DNA of 64,000 nt from Bimastos eiseni (taxonomy: Eukaryota; Annelida; Clitellata; Crassiclitellata; Lumbricidae), in NCBI GenBank assembly GCA_959347315.1, contig OY365818.1, positions 8,357,581 to 8,421,580 of the forward strand. The letters are read 5' to 3'. Of this stretch, positions 1-11,400 are shown one piece after another (the first letter of the stretch is position 1; the number at the start of each line of letters is the position of its first letter). A model generated the notes under the pieces. That model saw nothing but the letters and a program-made list of their open reading frames with translations. It searched no databases and was not told the origin of the DNA. The translations under genes and the position numbers were made by a program.

Positions 1-709
1 TAGCCAATATATTTTGTGTATATATGTAGCCCATATAAATAGTTTATATATAGGGCCTAGTATAAGAAATGAAGCATCTAATATCGAAATTATGTATATA
101 TATACATATATATATATATATATGAATGTTTTTGTGGGTAATTATCATGAACAATTATCAATAATCGCATATGTTAGACTTCACGATGCGTCACGATGTG
201 CTTAAAAAATGTGTCTGGCTAGAAACTGGTCTCAAAACAAACACACATTTCGCAATGACCAAATACATATTACTGCGAACTGAATATTCGCTTATAAATG
301 CTTTTTGCCAGACTCGGAGCTGGGTTCAGTTCATTTAGCAACTTAGCATGTATATTCGTCATATATATCGCCTGTTAAGATTATAATCTTAATCATACTG
401 CTAATTTGCGTGGACTGCTTGCCCTAATCAAGCGGAACGACTTTAGTTCCTTCTGAGCGTTCAGTGCTATATTGCGTAATCTCATTCTGTACGGGATGAA
501 TCAAGGAACATAAGTATGCATGCAGCTGCTGTTTAACAACGCTGCTGTGTCACTATTAGACGATTCACTTCACCCTCCTTCATTATCGGGACTTGAGACT
601 GGCACTACCCGAGTGCTGTATTGGCATCATTTGTTCATTAATATACGCGGGACATTCAACCTCGACAGACTTCTCACATCCTCACTTTGACGATGTACCC
701 TAATCGTGG

Positions 710-795
710 CAATGCTAGTCCCAAGCCTGAAGAAAGGAGAAGGGCGACGCTAGTCGTCTTTGTTATGACAGAGTGTTGATTAGCAGCAACTAACC
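710..795 (+). repeat. Dispersed repeat (AGTCCCAAGC family), copy 1
   Basis: AGTCCCAAGC followed by a GA-rich stretch, then GGGCGACGCTA, a TTATGACAGAGTG-like segment and AGCAACTAA. The same blocks in the same order occur at 18904-18985, and a shorter form at about 46456-46500. The wording resembles non-LTR retrotransposon debris, but no coding sequence is attached. Confidence 0.55.
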
Positions 796-940
796 AGACC
801 ATCACTCTGACATGTTCTTGGAAGGCGCTGAATAGATATTTATGCTTGCAAACACATTCATATAGCCGTATGCATATGTAAATATATATATATACAAAAG
901 TATAGATTTAAGTGACTGCATGTATGCATATATTATACAT

Positions 941-948
941 ATATATAT

Positions 949-1018
<70 letters not shown>
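941..1018. repeat. (TA)n followed by (GA)n microsatellite
   Basis: About 25 TA units interrupted near the start, then 14 GA units (991-1018). Confidence 0.95.
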
Positions 1019-1021
<3 letters not shown>

Positions 1022-1346
1022 TAGAATGACTTTACGTTCTTGTGCACATCGAATCGAGGAGTATGCATCATTGATGATGTATTAACTCTGTGCATAGACA
1101 GCGTTGGGCGGTGGAGCCACCTATTGATCGCCGATGAACTACTGGGGCCTCTTCGATGGATGATCTTTGGTTCCGTTTAAGAGCGTTGTTGTTGATGGCG
1201 TCTTTGATGGGCGATCGACAAACGACGGCGAATACCAATGCATGGGAATTGCTCCCATGGTAGACAGCGTATAGGAAGCAGAGATCACGGGTGGGGAGAA
1301 GAGGTCGCGGAGGTCGAGAAATAGAGGGCACCGTGGAGGGTGTCCG

Positions 1347-1795
1347 CTCGATAATCCGTAGGTTCGATAGTCCGAAGGTTCTATAGTCCGAGGGTTCTAT
1401 AGTCCGAGGGTTCGATAATCCAAAGGTTCGCTAGTCCGAAGATTCTAAACTCAGACATTAATTTAACTAGAAGCTCGATTAATTAATGAAAGGACTGTGT
1501 GAAACCGGGAGCTGGATTGATATGAACAGAATCATACCTAAATGGAAGCTGGATGAAAGAAAAGAATGGTGCAATCCAGCTTCTAGTCAAACATAATTCT
1601 TTTCATCAATCCAGCTATATATTATTAAAACCGCAATCTTATCACCTATCGACCGGACACCATGCAATCTTCGGACTATAGAACCTTCGGACTATCGAAC
1701 CTCCGGACTATCAAATCACCGGACTATCGAATCTTCGGACTATCGAACCTCCGGACTAACGAACCTCCGGACTATCGAACCTCCGGACTATCGAG
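1347..1795. mobile_element. Foldback-like element with tandemly repetitive inverted arms
   Basis: The left arm (about 1347-1446) is a run of 16-18 bp units of the form GGTTCGATAGTCCGAA. The right arm (about 1668-1795) repeats the reverse complement, TTCGGACTATCGAACC. The ends mirror each other (CTCGATAATCCG and CGGACTATCGAG). The centre (about 1480-1625) holds a second inverted pair around AGCTGGATT/AATCCAGCT. Long inverted arms made of short tandem units are the signature of foldback (FB-like) DNA transposons; assignment to that class is inference. No coding capacity and no clear target duplication. Confidence 0.65.
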
Positions 1796-2001
1796 TATAG
1801 ACACAGAACCACTGGGGAGGTAACGGGAAGAAGAAGGGAAAGAAGAAATGAGAATGGAAAAACCAAAATAGGATTAAGTTAATTCCAAGAGGGTGGAAGA
1901 AGAGTTGAAGGGGTGGATTGTCGCTGGGGAAAGAAAGAGAGGAATGGAAAATTAAGTGGAGAGAACCAAGAGAGGAGGAGGAGGAAGAGGAGCAAGGAGC
2001 A

Positions 2002-2150
2002 GTGTGGCACGGTGGCCGATTGGTTAGAGCGGCCGACTCGTAACACTGAGTGTGTGCTGAGTGTGCGGGTTCGACCCTCGTCAGAGGCGTCACTGCGTAT
2101 GGACCTCGAGCAAGTCCTTCGCGCACAATTGCTCTGCATTACAACTGCCT
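2002..2150 (+). mobile_element. tRNA-derived SINE, family A, copy 1 (3' part lost)
   Basis: A pol III A-box-like GGCCGATTGGTTAGAGC is followed about 45 bp later by a B box, CGGGTTCGACCC. The block through TTGCTCTGCATTACAACTGC matches the copies at 32180-32394 and 34003-34195. After that, homology to their 3' end is lost. Confidence 0.75.
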
Positions 2151-2465
2151 CGTCTGATCCTGCTGCAGCAAGAACTGACGAGGGATAAGGTAAGGCGACG
2201 GTCTCAGGTGGTTTATAAACACCGCGAAGATTATGGTCACGAAGGGACCTGCTGTATTGCAAAGGATCACGAGAGGAGTTATACTCAATATGATAATGCA
2301 TTGCATTGTATTTGTTAAATTAATAGGCAGCTCTGAAATTGTCATTCACGGTCCTCGTATAGTAAGTAACAGAAGGGTGATCTGATGAAAGATGAAGAGG
2401 GTTAAAAATAGAAATGGAGAGAATGTCAAATAAAATCGGAAATGGAAAGCAGGTAGGCAGAAAGC

Positions 2466-2702
2466 AGGACGAGAGAAGGCAAGGCGAGAGAAGGCAAGGT
2501 GAGAGAAGGCAAGGTGAGAGAAGGCAAGACGAGAGAAGGCAAGGCGAGAGAAGGCAAGGTGAGAGAAGGCAAGACGAGAGAAGGCAAGGCGAGAGAAGGC
2601 AAGGTGAGAGAAGGCAAGGCGAGAGAAGGCAAGACGAGAGAAGGCAAGACGAGAGAAGGCAAGACGAAAGAAGGCAAGGCGAAAGAAGGCAAGGCGAGAG
2701 GA
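2466..2702. repeat. 15-bp minisatellite (GAGAGAAGGCAAGGC)
   Basis: About 15-16 head-to-tail units with C/T and G/A variants at the last positions. All frames stay open, so both strands give spurious repetitive reading frames. Purine-rich single-copy sequence continues to about 3000. Confidence 0.95.
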
Positions 2703-3479
2703 CTGGAAGGGAAAGGAAGCGTACAAAATAAGCAGAGGAGAAGGTGGATTGGAGGATTTAGGTCCGTTTGGGGGCTTCTTACCTTATCGTTAAGTGTCAA
2801 TCCCCATTTCACCTGTGTGCTCTGCAAGACGTGATCTTACCATTTCTCTTAATTTCGTTGTTCAACTCTTATTCTTTCACTGGAAGATCATCTCAGTCAC
2901 GCTGAAGTTGGGAGGAGGAGTATGAAGAGGAAGAGGAGGAAGGGAAAAAGAGGAAGGGGAAATGAAAAGGAGTAGGAGGAGCAACAGCAGAGGAGAGAGG
3001 TGGAGGGGTTCATTGAGGCTGTCCCAGAGGTATAAGAAGCGGCCCTCGTCCACTTAAGCTTATGTCCACCAAGGGACCCGCGTCCGCTCTCACTCTAATC
3101 GAAGCATTAATGGACTGCTAGGCGGAAATCGCTAAAGTCCTTTATTAAATTATTCACGAACAGAAGCAGCGGCTGTAATTGTTTGATGTCCACTGGTGCC
3201 ACGCCTTTTGATGCGACCCTTTTGTTGAAGCGCCAGGCCGAAGATCAGATGGGAACCAGACAATTATGACTCGCACGAATCCACTCGGTGAGTAAGTAAG
3301 TGAGTAAGTTATGATGTCCAATCTGCCCACAGCACATCGAAGGAATAGAGTGGGAACACGGGTGTCGAAAATTGTATATATATATCGTCGTTTAATGGGA
3401 GAGATGAAAACCGCAGTTGGTAACATACGACAACAGACAACGAATTTCAAATAGATCAACCGTTAATGGTAAAACAGAA

Positions 3480-3890
3480 ATCAGTAACTTAAAAGTAATC
3501 AGTTATTTAAAAGTAATCAGTAACTTAAAAGTAATCAGTAACTTAAAAGTAATCAGTAACTTAAAAGCAATCAGCAACTTAAGAGCAATCAGTAACTTAA
3601 AAGTAATCAGTAACTTAAAAGTAATCAGTAACTTAAAAGTAATCAGTAACTTAAAAGTAATCAGTAACTTAAAAGTAATCAGTAACTTAAAAGTAATCAG
3701 TAACTTAAAAGTAATCAGTAACTTAAAAGCAATCAGTAACTTAAAAGTAATCAGTAACTTAAAAGTAATCAGTAACTTAAAAGTAGTTAGTGACCTAAAA
3801 GTGATCAGTAACTTAATCGTAATCAGTGACAAAAAATAATCTGTAACTTAAAAGTAATCAGTAGCTTAAAAGGAATCAGTAACATAGAAG
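3480..3890. repeat. 18-bp minisatellite (AACTTAAAAGTAATCAGT)
   Basis: About 20 regular units, more divergent from about 3780 onward. Both strands are open through it only because 18 is a multiple of three. Confidence 0.95.
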
Positions 3891-4119
3891 CTTAAAAGAT
3901 GTTGCGAGAATTGTTCCAGATAATAATTGACTCAGACCATATAATGTAAGTTATTGTTTGTTTAATATCCTACGGGCACAAAATATCGGCCATCTTTTGC
4001 AGGAAGCGGAGAGGAGCGTGTGCTATAGGAGATTTACACCACATTGCTACACCTAAATACACTACTCTCATGCCAGAAGTCAATATGCAAATCTGCCATA
4101 TGATTCCTCTATAGCGAAT

Positions 4120-4540
4120 AATCATAAATATATATTATGTGTATACATGTATATGTATGTATATATGTATGTATGTGAGTGCGTATATGTTTTGTGTGTG
4201 TAGGTGTGTGTGTGTATGGGTGGGTAGATGTGTGGGTGTGCGTTTCCTACTGAGCCATCTATCAATTGGACAGACCAATTGTCCGTTCCAGCTGTAGAAA
4301 CCGAAATGGCGTCCATTATTAGAATATCAATTGACAGCGACATTGAAACGAGTTCCAAAGCGTGCCTGATTAAAGGCGATCAAATATCGCCTGTTTCCGG
4401 CTTCCCCCAAGAGTAAACCAACAGAGTGGTCTAAACCATCAATGCCCAAAGCCATCAGTGGCTTATTAGCCATCAGTGGCTTAAGCCATCAAGTGGTCTA
4501 AGCCATCAGAGGTGTATATAGCCATCAGTGGCCGCTATAG
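4120..4540. repeat. TATG/GTGT-rich tract and a short GCCATCAGTGG repeat
   Basis: 4125-4230 is alternating TATG and GTGT sequence. From about 4434 to 4535, GCCATCAGTGGCTTA-type units recur 5-6 times with small spacing changes. Confidence 0.8.
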
Positions 4541-5310
4541 GGGGGAAACGATAACCAGTGACTCTGGCCATTGAAACGGTGCTTTGAACATTTCCGACAA
4601 AGTGATTATTTAACGGTCACTACAAAGAGTATCCAATTACCTTCTGTATTCACCGAAAGCAACCGTAACGATTGAGCTCGATATCTGTTGTTTATTTTTT
4701 TAATTGTCATTAATCTTTCGCAGTCGCTCTTAATGCGCTGCAACTCAACGCATAATATTTGCGAAGCGTAACATCTGCCCTGATCCGTTTGGAGCATCAT
4801 TATTATCGACGGCGCTATATAAATTTACGTTATTGTGCCAGATGCCGTCCGGTTAGGTTAATGGAATTGGATTTCAGAACTAGATAATTATGTGTAAGTA
4901 TGTCACAAATTTATGCACGTATTTATTCCGGATTTATTGTATGTAATTCCGGGTATGTCTTCAACATTCATGCACGTATGCATATTGTGCCACGTTTATG
5001 TTTGCATGTAAATATGTCTGCATGTTTTTATGTATTTGCACATATGTGCGATTATATGTGTGAATGTATGTACGGGTCTACGGGTTGAATGTAATAATGT
5101 ACGTATGCAATTGAATGTATGCATGATTATATGCCTATGCGTGTGTAACCACAGGCATGTATTTAAATAAGTATGTGTTTATGTATGTAAATGTACATGT
5201 AATTATTTACAATTGTTTCTGTTGGCTGAATAGTGAATGTACTCAATGAGTCATTTAAGACTCTACTTCTGAATATAAATGTTATAGCTTTGTTTGTTAA
5301 TGTTTTTCAG
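4541..5310. other. Intergenic or intronic sequence before the first visible Ig exon
   Basis: Mostly unrecognised. A GGCGCTATATAAAT retroelement-tail motif lies at 4811-4824 and a TATG-rich stretch at about 4880-5190. Confidence 0.5.
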
Positions 5311-5450
5311 TGGACAAGAAGGACTTGGACACGAATCCGTTGACGAACTCCGTTGATTTCATCTGGGGAACCACTACCGTTGCCGTTGGAGACACCGCCG
5401 TACTACACTGTAGCTTCGACGCCATCTTCCAACAGCTGAGGAACGGAAAT
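5311..5450 (+). CDS. Ig gene, first visible exon: N-terminal half of Ig domain 1
   Basis: The acceptor is TGTTTTTCAG ending at 5310 and the donor is GTTAGT at 5451. The exon enters in phase 1 and leaves in phase 0. It encodes the B-strand cysteine in VLHCSF (Cys33 of the visible protein). Joining to the next exon places IDWFK, with the core tryptophan, 16 residues after the cysteine. An upstream exon must supply the first base of the first codon and a signal peptide. Confidence 0.8.
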
Positions 5451-8400
5451 GTTAGTATGAAGTAGGACGGATTCTATCAAGGAAGTAGAAGAAGGAGGAA
5501 GAGGGGAGGAGGAGGAGGAGGAGGAGGAGATGGAGAAAGAGGAGAAGAGCAGAAATGAGAGGAAGGGAGGGAGTAAGAGAAGGAGAAGGAAGAGTAGAAG
5601 GAATTGTGGAAACGGAGGAATAGGAGGATGCGGAGAAGGAAGTAAAGGAAGAGATGGAGAACATGGAAAAAATGGAGAAGAAGGAGGAGGAGAAAAAGAA
5701 AGAGGAGGACAGAGAGAAGTGGCAGGAGTAAAAAAAGCAGAAGGAGAACAAGAAGAAAAATGAAGAAAACGATAAAGAGGATGAGTAAAAAAGAAGAAGG
5801 AGAAATAAGAGATGCAGGAGGAAAAGGAGACGAGAAGAAGAAGAAGAAATTTAAGAGAAGGTGGAGGAGTAGTAGCAGAAGAAGAGAAAGAAGGAGAGTG
5901 AGAAGGAGAAGGAGAAGGATGAGGAGAAGAGGAAGATGAGCTTCGACTCATAACCCACAAGCTCTCCACTCTAAAGTAAAATACCAACTCCGCAAACACT
6001 TTCCTACCATCCTAACTTCCGCCTTTCAACTTCCAAGGTTTCCTCACCCTCAATAATAGCAGCTCCCCTGTCTCCTGCAGTTCCTCTGCCTCCTCACTCT
6101 TATCTTTCAGGCAACGGAAATCTGATCTTCCTCTGAATAAGTTGGTGCCCTGCGCTCAGGCTTTAAGTAGCATTTCAGTAAGATGAATTTCACGATTACG
6201 ATTACAATTATAGGCGGTCGATGTCTTAGCCCTCGTTGCCCGCAAACTACATCTACGTCGCTTGGTCAATGATTATTATGGGTCATTATCGAGACAGGCA
6301 CCTGTTCGAGTGATTAGGTCGTGGACTATGCGGGCGTCTCTTTTACGGATTGTGTAACACAAGATGTCTGATAATTAATCATAATTTTTCGTTCCGTGAC
6401 GCCTCTAATTACCCCAGCGAGACTCGGCTGGGACTTCAGGGGGTCTTCTTATACGACTGGGTGTCTGAGATACTTCCTGAAATAATCAAACAGACAGGCA
6501 GCAGGATAAATACATGGACAGAAAGAGGCAGAGTAAGCAGACCGTGGACAACGGCAATCAACCAAACAGACAGAGAGACAGACAGACAAACAAACAGAGA
6601 GACAGCCAGACAGACAGACAGACAGACAGACATGTACACATACATTGCTACACACAGACAGACACAGGCAGACGACAACCAAACAACTAGACAGAGAGCG
6701 TAATGTAAATCTTATACAATGTAGTGTAAACATCAATCTAACGTAAACATAACTAAGATTGCAATTACATGCCTGTAAACGCAATCAAATAACAATTACA
6801 GTTACATGCTTGTAAATTTAATTTGATTAGCATTCGCAGGCATGAAAATAACAACCCGCCTTCATACTTGTGGTTCCGTTTGCCCGTATAGCAGTTATAA
6901 TGTGGTATTCCTTAAGTGTTGGAATGGCGTCCCTCTGGAGTCCCCTAAATCATGGTACCTTTTACGATCATTTGAAACCTACCTTTTGTTCGAGCTGAGG
7001 TTTTGGAGCATTTTTTAGTAGTTTCCTTTAAAGGGGCGCTATATAAATCTTCGAATGAATGAAAATGATTGAATACTTGTGTGAATCGTGCTTAAGAATC
7101 TGACGTAAACGTTACTCGTTACTCGTTATGCCACCCGTAACCTCTTTGTCTGCCTTCATCGGACCAGTTGCGTGCCGTAATCAAGCCTAATGAGGCCTTC
7201 AGAGAGACACGCATATGTCGTCATCGTGACGAATCATGATGACTTCTGACCTTCCTTCGATTGTCCACACGATAGCACTGGAATGGGATTCAGTACTTCT
7301 AGAGGTTTCAGTTGGGTCACAGCGTTGAACCCAAGTAATGCCCATTGTCATGCATGAGAGGAAAGTCATACAATACAACGTCATGCGATACGCTTGAAAA
7401 CAGACCGGGAAATGTTTGTAAGCAGAGTGATATAGTATTTCGCGGTCGTTGCTTTTCAAATAGAAGTCCATAATATTTACTGTAACTCTGTCCGATGCAA
7501 ATTAGGCAGATGTACAACAGTTTTAACGTAACACTCCAGTTCGTTTACGTTACACGTTTTTCTATTTATACCTGAATTCAACGTTGTATATCTTCGTGAA
7601 TGTATTCGCCTGTCTGTCAGTGTGTGTGTACGTCTGTCCTCAGGTATGTTTTCCTCCACCTGTATTAGTGTATGTCTGTATTCTGTCTGTATGTCTGTCT
7701 GCGTGAATGCCATTGCATAGTTGTCTGCTGTGTACCTGTCTATCTGCATGAATGTCTTTGTCCAACTGTTTTATTGTCTAATTTTAACTTGTTTAACTCG
7801 TTTAAGGTCTTTTAATTTTCTTTTATTTTTATTTTCTTTTAATGTCTACCTGTATGTCTGCGTGAGTGCCTTTGTCTGTCAGTCTACCTGTATGCCTGTC
7901 TGTATGTCAGTATGCATGCATATTCTCTGTCTGTTATGTTTGTCCACCTTTTTTCATTTCTGGGGTTTAACGACTTCGTGGGATAACTACGGCCGTTGAC
8001 TTCCTCAATTTTTGCATTATTGTGCATCAGCTCACTCCTTTCATACTGGTACCAGCGTATGTGGGATTTCTTGCCTCTCCTTATTAATCTTCCAGTTCTG
8101 TCTCAGAATTTTCAATGTATTCTCCTTAAAATCTTTTATTGGTTTTCTTTTCAATGGATTTTTCGCGTAAATCTTTTCCCGTTCTTCTCACGTTTTGCCC
8201 ACACATGGTCGATTCCCAATATAATACAGTTACTCAAGTAATGACCACTGCCTGCACGCATGGATTTTACATCCATTTCCTACGTATGCATATATATATA
8301 TATATATATATGTTGCATATGTATGTTCTGTATACATCTGTACATACGTCTGTATATGCATATACACAGATACGTCGTTTAAGCGCTACAAATTCTGGAT

Positions 8401-11400
8401 GAATGGAAGAACGTTGAAAGGCATTAGCCCCAGACCGTCCATCTCAACCCATTTGATCTGACATGTGATCCTCAGATAACCCGCAGGCCCTCTGGCTTCA
8501 GCTGCTGGTGGTTCCGCCTCCCAGCATCACGGCTCGCCTCCGCCCTTCCCATGGCCGAGAAATGCTTTATTTTCTCAGTCGCCGAAGCTCAATACACGTA
8601 TTATCAATTTATACGGTCCGCTCCTTCGTAGCCGAGCTCCGGTTATCTCCGGTTATCTCCGGTAATCTCCGTCAATCGCGCCGGTTTCTACTTTGCGAAG
8701 ATAAAATATCATGGGTACAATTCGTCACGACACCGGCCGCCAACCGACGGGCGTTCGGCTCTGCGGTCATGTATACGCACTCCACGTGGGGTGCAGCTGG
8801 GAGTAAGTTTTGGAGAAAGACAGAGAGACACACATACACACACACTCACACACACACACACACACACAAACGCACACGCACACATACACACTAACACACG
8901 CACAGACAGATGCAGAGACACACACATGCACATATACACAGATACAATCAGACCCACGCACAAAGACACTGAAGCAGCTGAATGGAAACGGACGAAAGAG
9001 AAGGAGACGGAGATTTAGGGAGTTCTAGAATTTCACAGGGATATGAAATAAAGCAGCGAATTCTCCCCAGTGGTTGTCCAATTTCCTTCTGGTAATTACA
9101 CCGCTCGACGCTGTAGGGTCTGTGGGCCCCATACCCAGACGCCGCCATCATTACAGGGTCGGAAACGCAGTGGGCAGAGGGTGGCTAACTAACCCTGCCT
9201 AAAGACAGACAGGCGGCTGGCAGCAATTCCGTTCATTTCACCCATACCCCATTGATATCTGCCCCACCATCTCTCAATCCTCTTCCATAACCGACCACTG
9301 CATCCGTACATTTCTATGCATAGACTATATTACCAAAACCATTTTGCTTACGCGCACATGCACAGTGAGAGAGACAGAGGGGGGAGAGACAGACAGACAG
9401 ACAGAGACTGACACTAAGACAGAGAGACCGGGAGACATAGAAACAGAGAGACAGAGAGAGACACATAGCGAGAGACAGAGAAAGACAAAGAGAGAAAAAC
9501 AGAGAGAGAGAAAGACAGAGAAGCAGAGACTGAGACACACAGATAGACTTACAGGCAGACAGACAGACAGACAAATAGAGACAGACACAGAGAGATGCAC
9601 TTATAATATTTAAATACACATTCATAGCATATCATATTGAGTTATATGATATACACTCAGCTGAGATGAGTGCATTGACTGTACAATGTCGGTGGCTATG
9701 GGTCAGGCGGCGAGGGCGAGAACTGGCCACCATCTATCATATGCCGAGGCAAAGAAAGTGAACGTGCTAACATTTTATACTGACTGCCTCTCAGACCAGC
9801 TAAAGTGACAGTTCTTCTTATGGGGCCACTGTGTTTCCTCACTGAGGGAAGTCGCTGATGTTTAGATATACTAATGGTGGCCGCTCATTTCGTCGCATTT
9901 CGTTTCGTCGCATTTCATTTCGTCGCATTTCATTTCGTCGCATTTCGTTTCGTCGCATTTCATTTCGTCGCATTTCATTTCGTCGCATTTCGTTTCGTCG
10001 CATTTCATTTCGTCGCATTTCATTTCGTCGCATTCATTTCGTCAGGTTAAGCATCCTGATGGTCGGTTATGGTCAGGTTATGCGTCGTGAGGGTCAATTA
10101 GGGTAAGGGTTAGAGTTAGTGTCGGTTTCAAAATGCGACGAAATGAACAGCAACAAACAAATGTAGGATATGTGCTTAAATATGTTTTTATTTAAATGTA
10201 TGTGTTTAAATAGGTTTGTGCCTGACTACGTTTGTGTTTTAATATGTTTGTGCATAGATACACCTGTGTCCAAATATGTATGTGTGTTGTCAGTTTGTGT
10301 GTATGGGCGCTTGTATTTGTGTTTATGTTCGTAAGTGTTTGTATGTCGAGATTTTACAGCATATTTTGCTTCAAAATTGAATATTTAAGGTAATCCATTC
10401 ATATTCCCTGTTTCTTGTGGTAGGTAACACACCCTCCTACTAAACCACTGGTATCCCTGACCTGCAACATTTAAGTGTGGAACAAACAAGTAAATTTGTG
10501 TTCAAATTCACAAATTCACAACTTTCCCAATTTGTTGACAATATTCATAGTCATCCTTCAGGTCAACACTTATTCCCTTCGTAAGTCTGCCTTACTGACT
10601 TCAATTATCAGTCTATAGCCTATTATCTTTTGACCAGTTAAGTTATTATATAACCATTTTCATTTAATCATCCACCACGTGCCATCTTAGTGTTAATTCG
10701 ATATCGTGGAAGGTGTCCCTGCCAGCTAGATTCTATCATTCCAGTCCATTAAGGGTTGTCTCGCTATTGCAACTGTCGGTCTTATTCCCATCCTCAGAGC
10801 CTTCTTTTTTCTGGCGGAACGCGCCGTAATGGCGTTCCGGCAACTTTTTTAATTATTAAATACAGACATTATAGTTGTGCAAAATATTTGGAATTTGATA
10901 TAGAATATTACAATAAAAAAATGTAAGCATTCATAACTAGGTACATAGATTGTGATAATTGTGTCCAGTTAAATTTATTTAATTTGGTAGCTAATTTCAG
11001 CGCAGGCCCAATATCTTTCGACAATACCCCTACAGATGTGTTCAGGCACATTTAATTCTAGAAAAAGCGCTGCCTACCCTCAACCCATCATGTCAAATTC
11101 GTACTTATTGTCAGTTGTCAATACAAAAAAATATCTTGGCTATGGTTGGTGGTGTGTCCGACTGGCAGCGTCTTCTATTGAAATGAATTGTATTCTAATG
11201 AAATGCTGATTAATTCCGATTCGCTCGATAGGCACCCAGTGACCTTTCAATAGGTCAGTCATCCTGAAGCCATAAATCTTTGACAGGCATCACTTCTACG
11301 TTACATCCGGCAATTGTATCCAAAGGCACTGCAGCCATACACTGAAAGACATGACTGTCTTTCGGTCTGTCTGTCTGTGTGTGTGTCTGTCTGTGTATCT

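Larger units (their letters stand above)
1..1346. other. AT-rich 5' flank without a recognised gene
   Basis: No exon with a convincing splice frame was found. It contains short TA tracts (about 103-123), a dispersed repeat at about 710-795 shared with 18904-18985, and a TA tract running into a GA tract at about 941-1018. The missing signal-peptide exon of the Ig gene could lie here or upstream of the window; I could not identify it. Confidence 0.5.

Noticed and set aside
2010..2080. Candidate tRNA gene
   Set aside because: A and B boxes are present, but acceptor and anticodon stems do not pair convincingly. Sister copies at 32180-32394 and 34003-34195 extend well past the tRNA part, so it is a SINE.
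2346..2834. Repetitive open frames of 100-130 residues on both strands
   Set aside because: They translate a 15-bp minisatellite; unit length divisible by three keeps both strands open.
3417..3839. 140-residue open frame (ISNLKV repeats)
   Set aside because: Translation of the 18-bp minisatellite.
5403..5999. 198-residue minus-strand open frame rich in Ser, Pro and Phe
   Set aside because: Reverse of the GGA/GAA purine tract; low complexity only.
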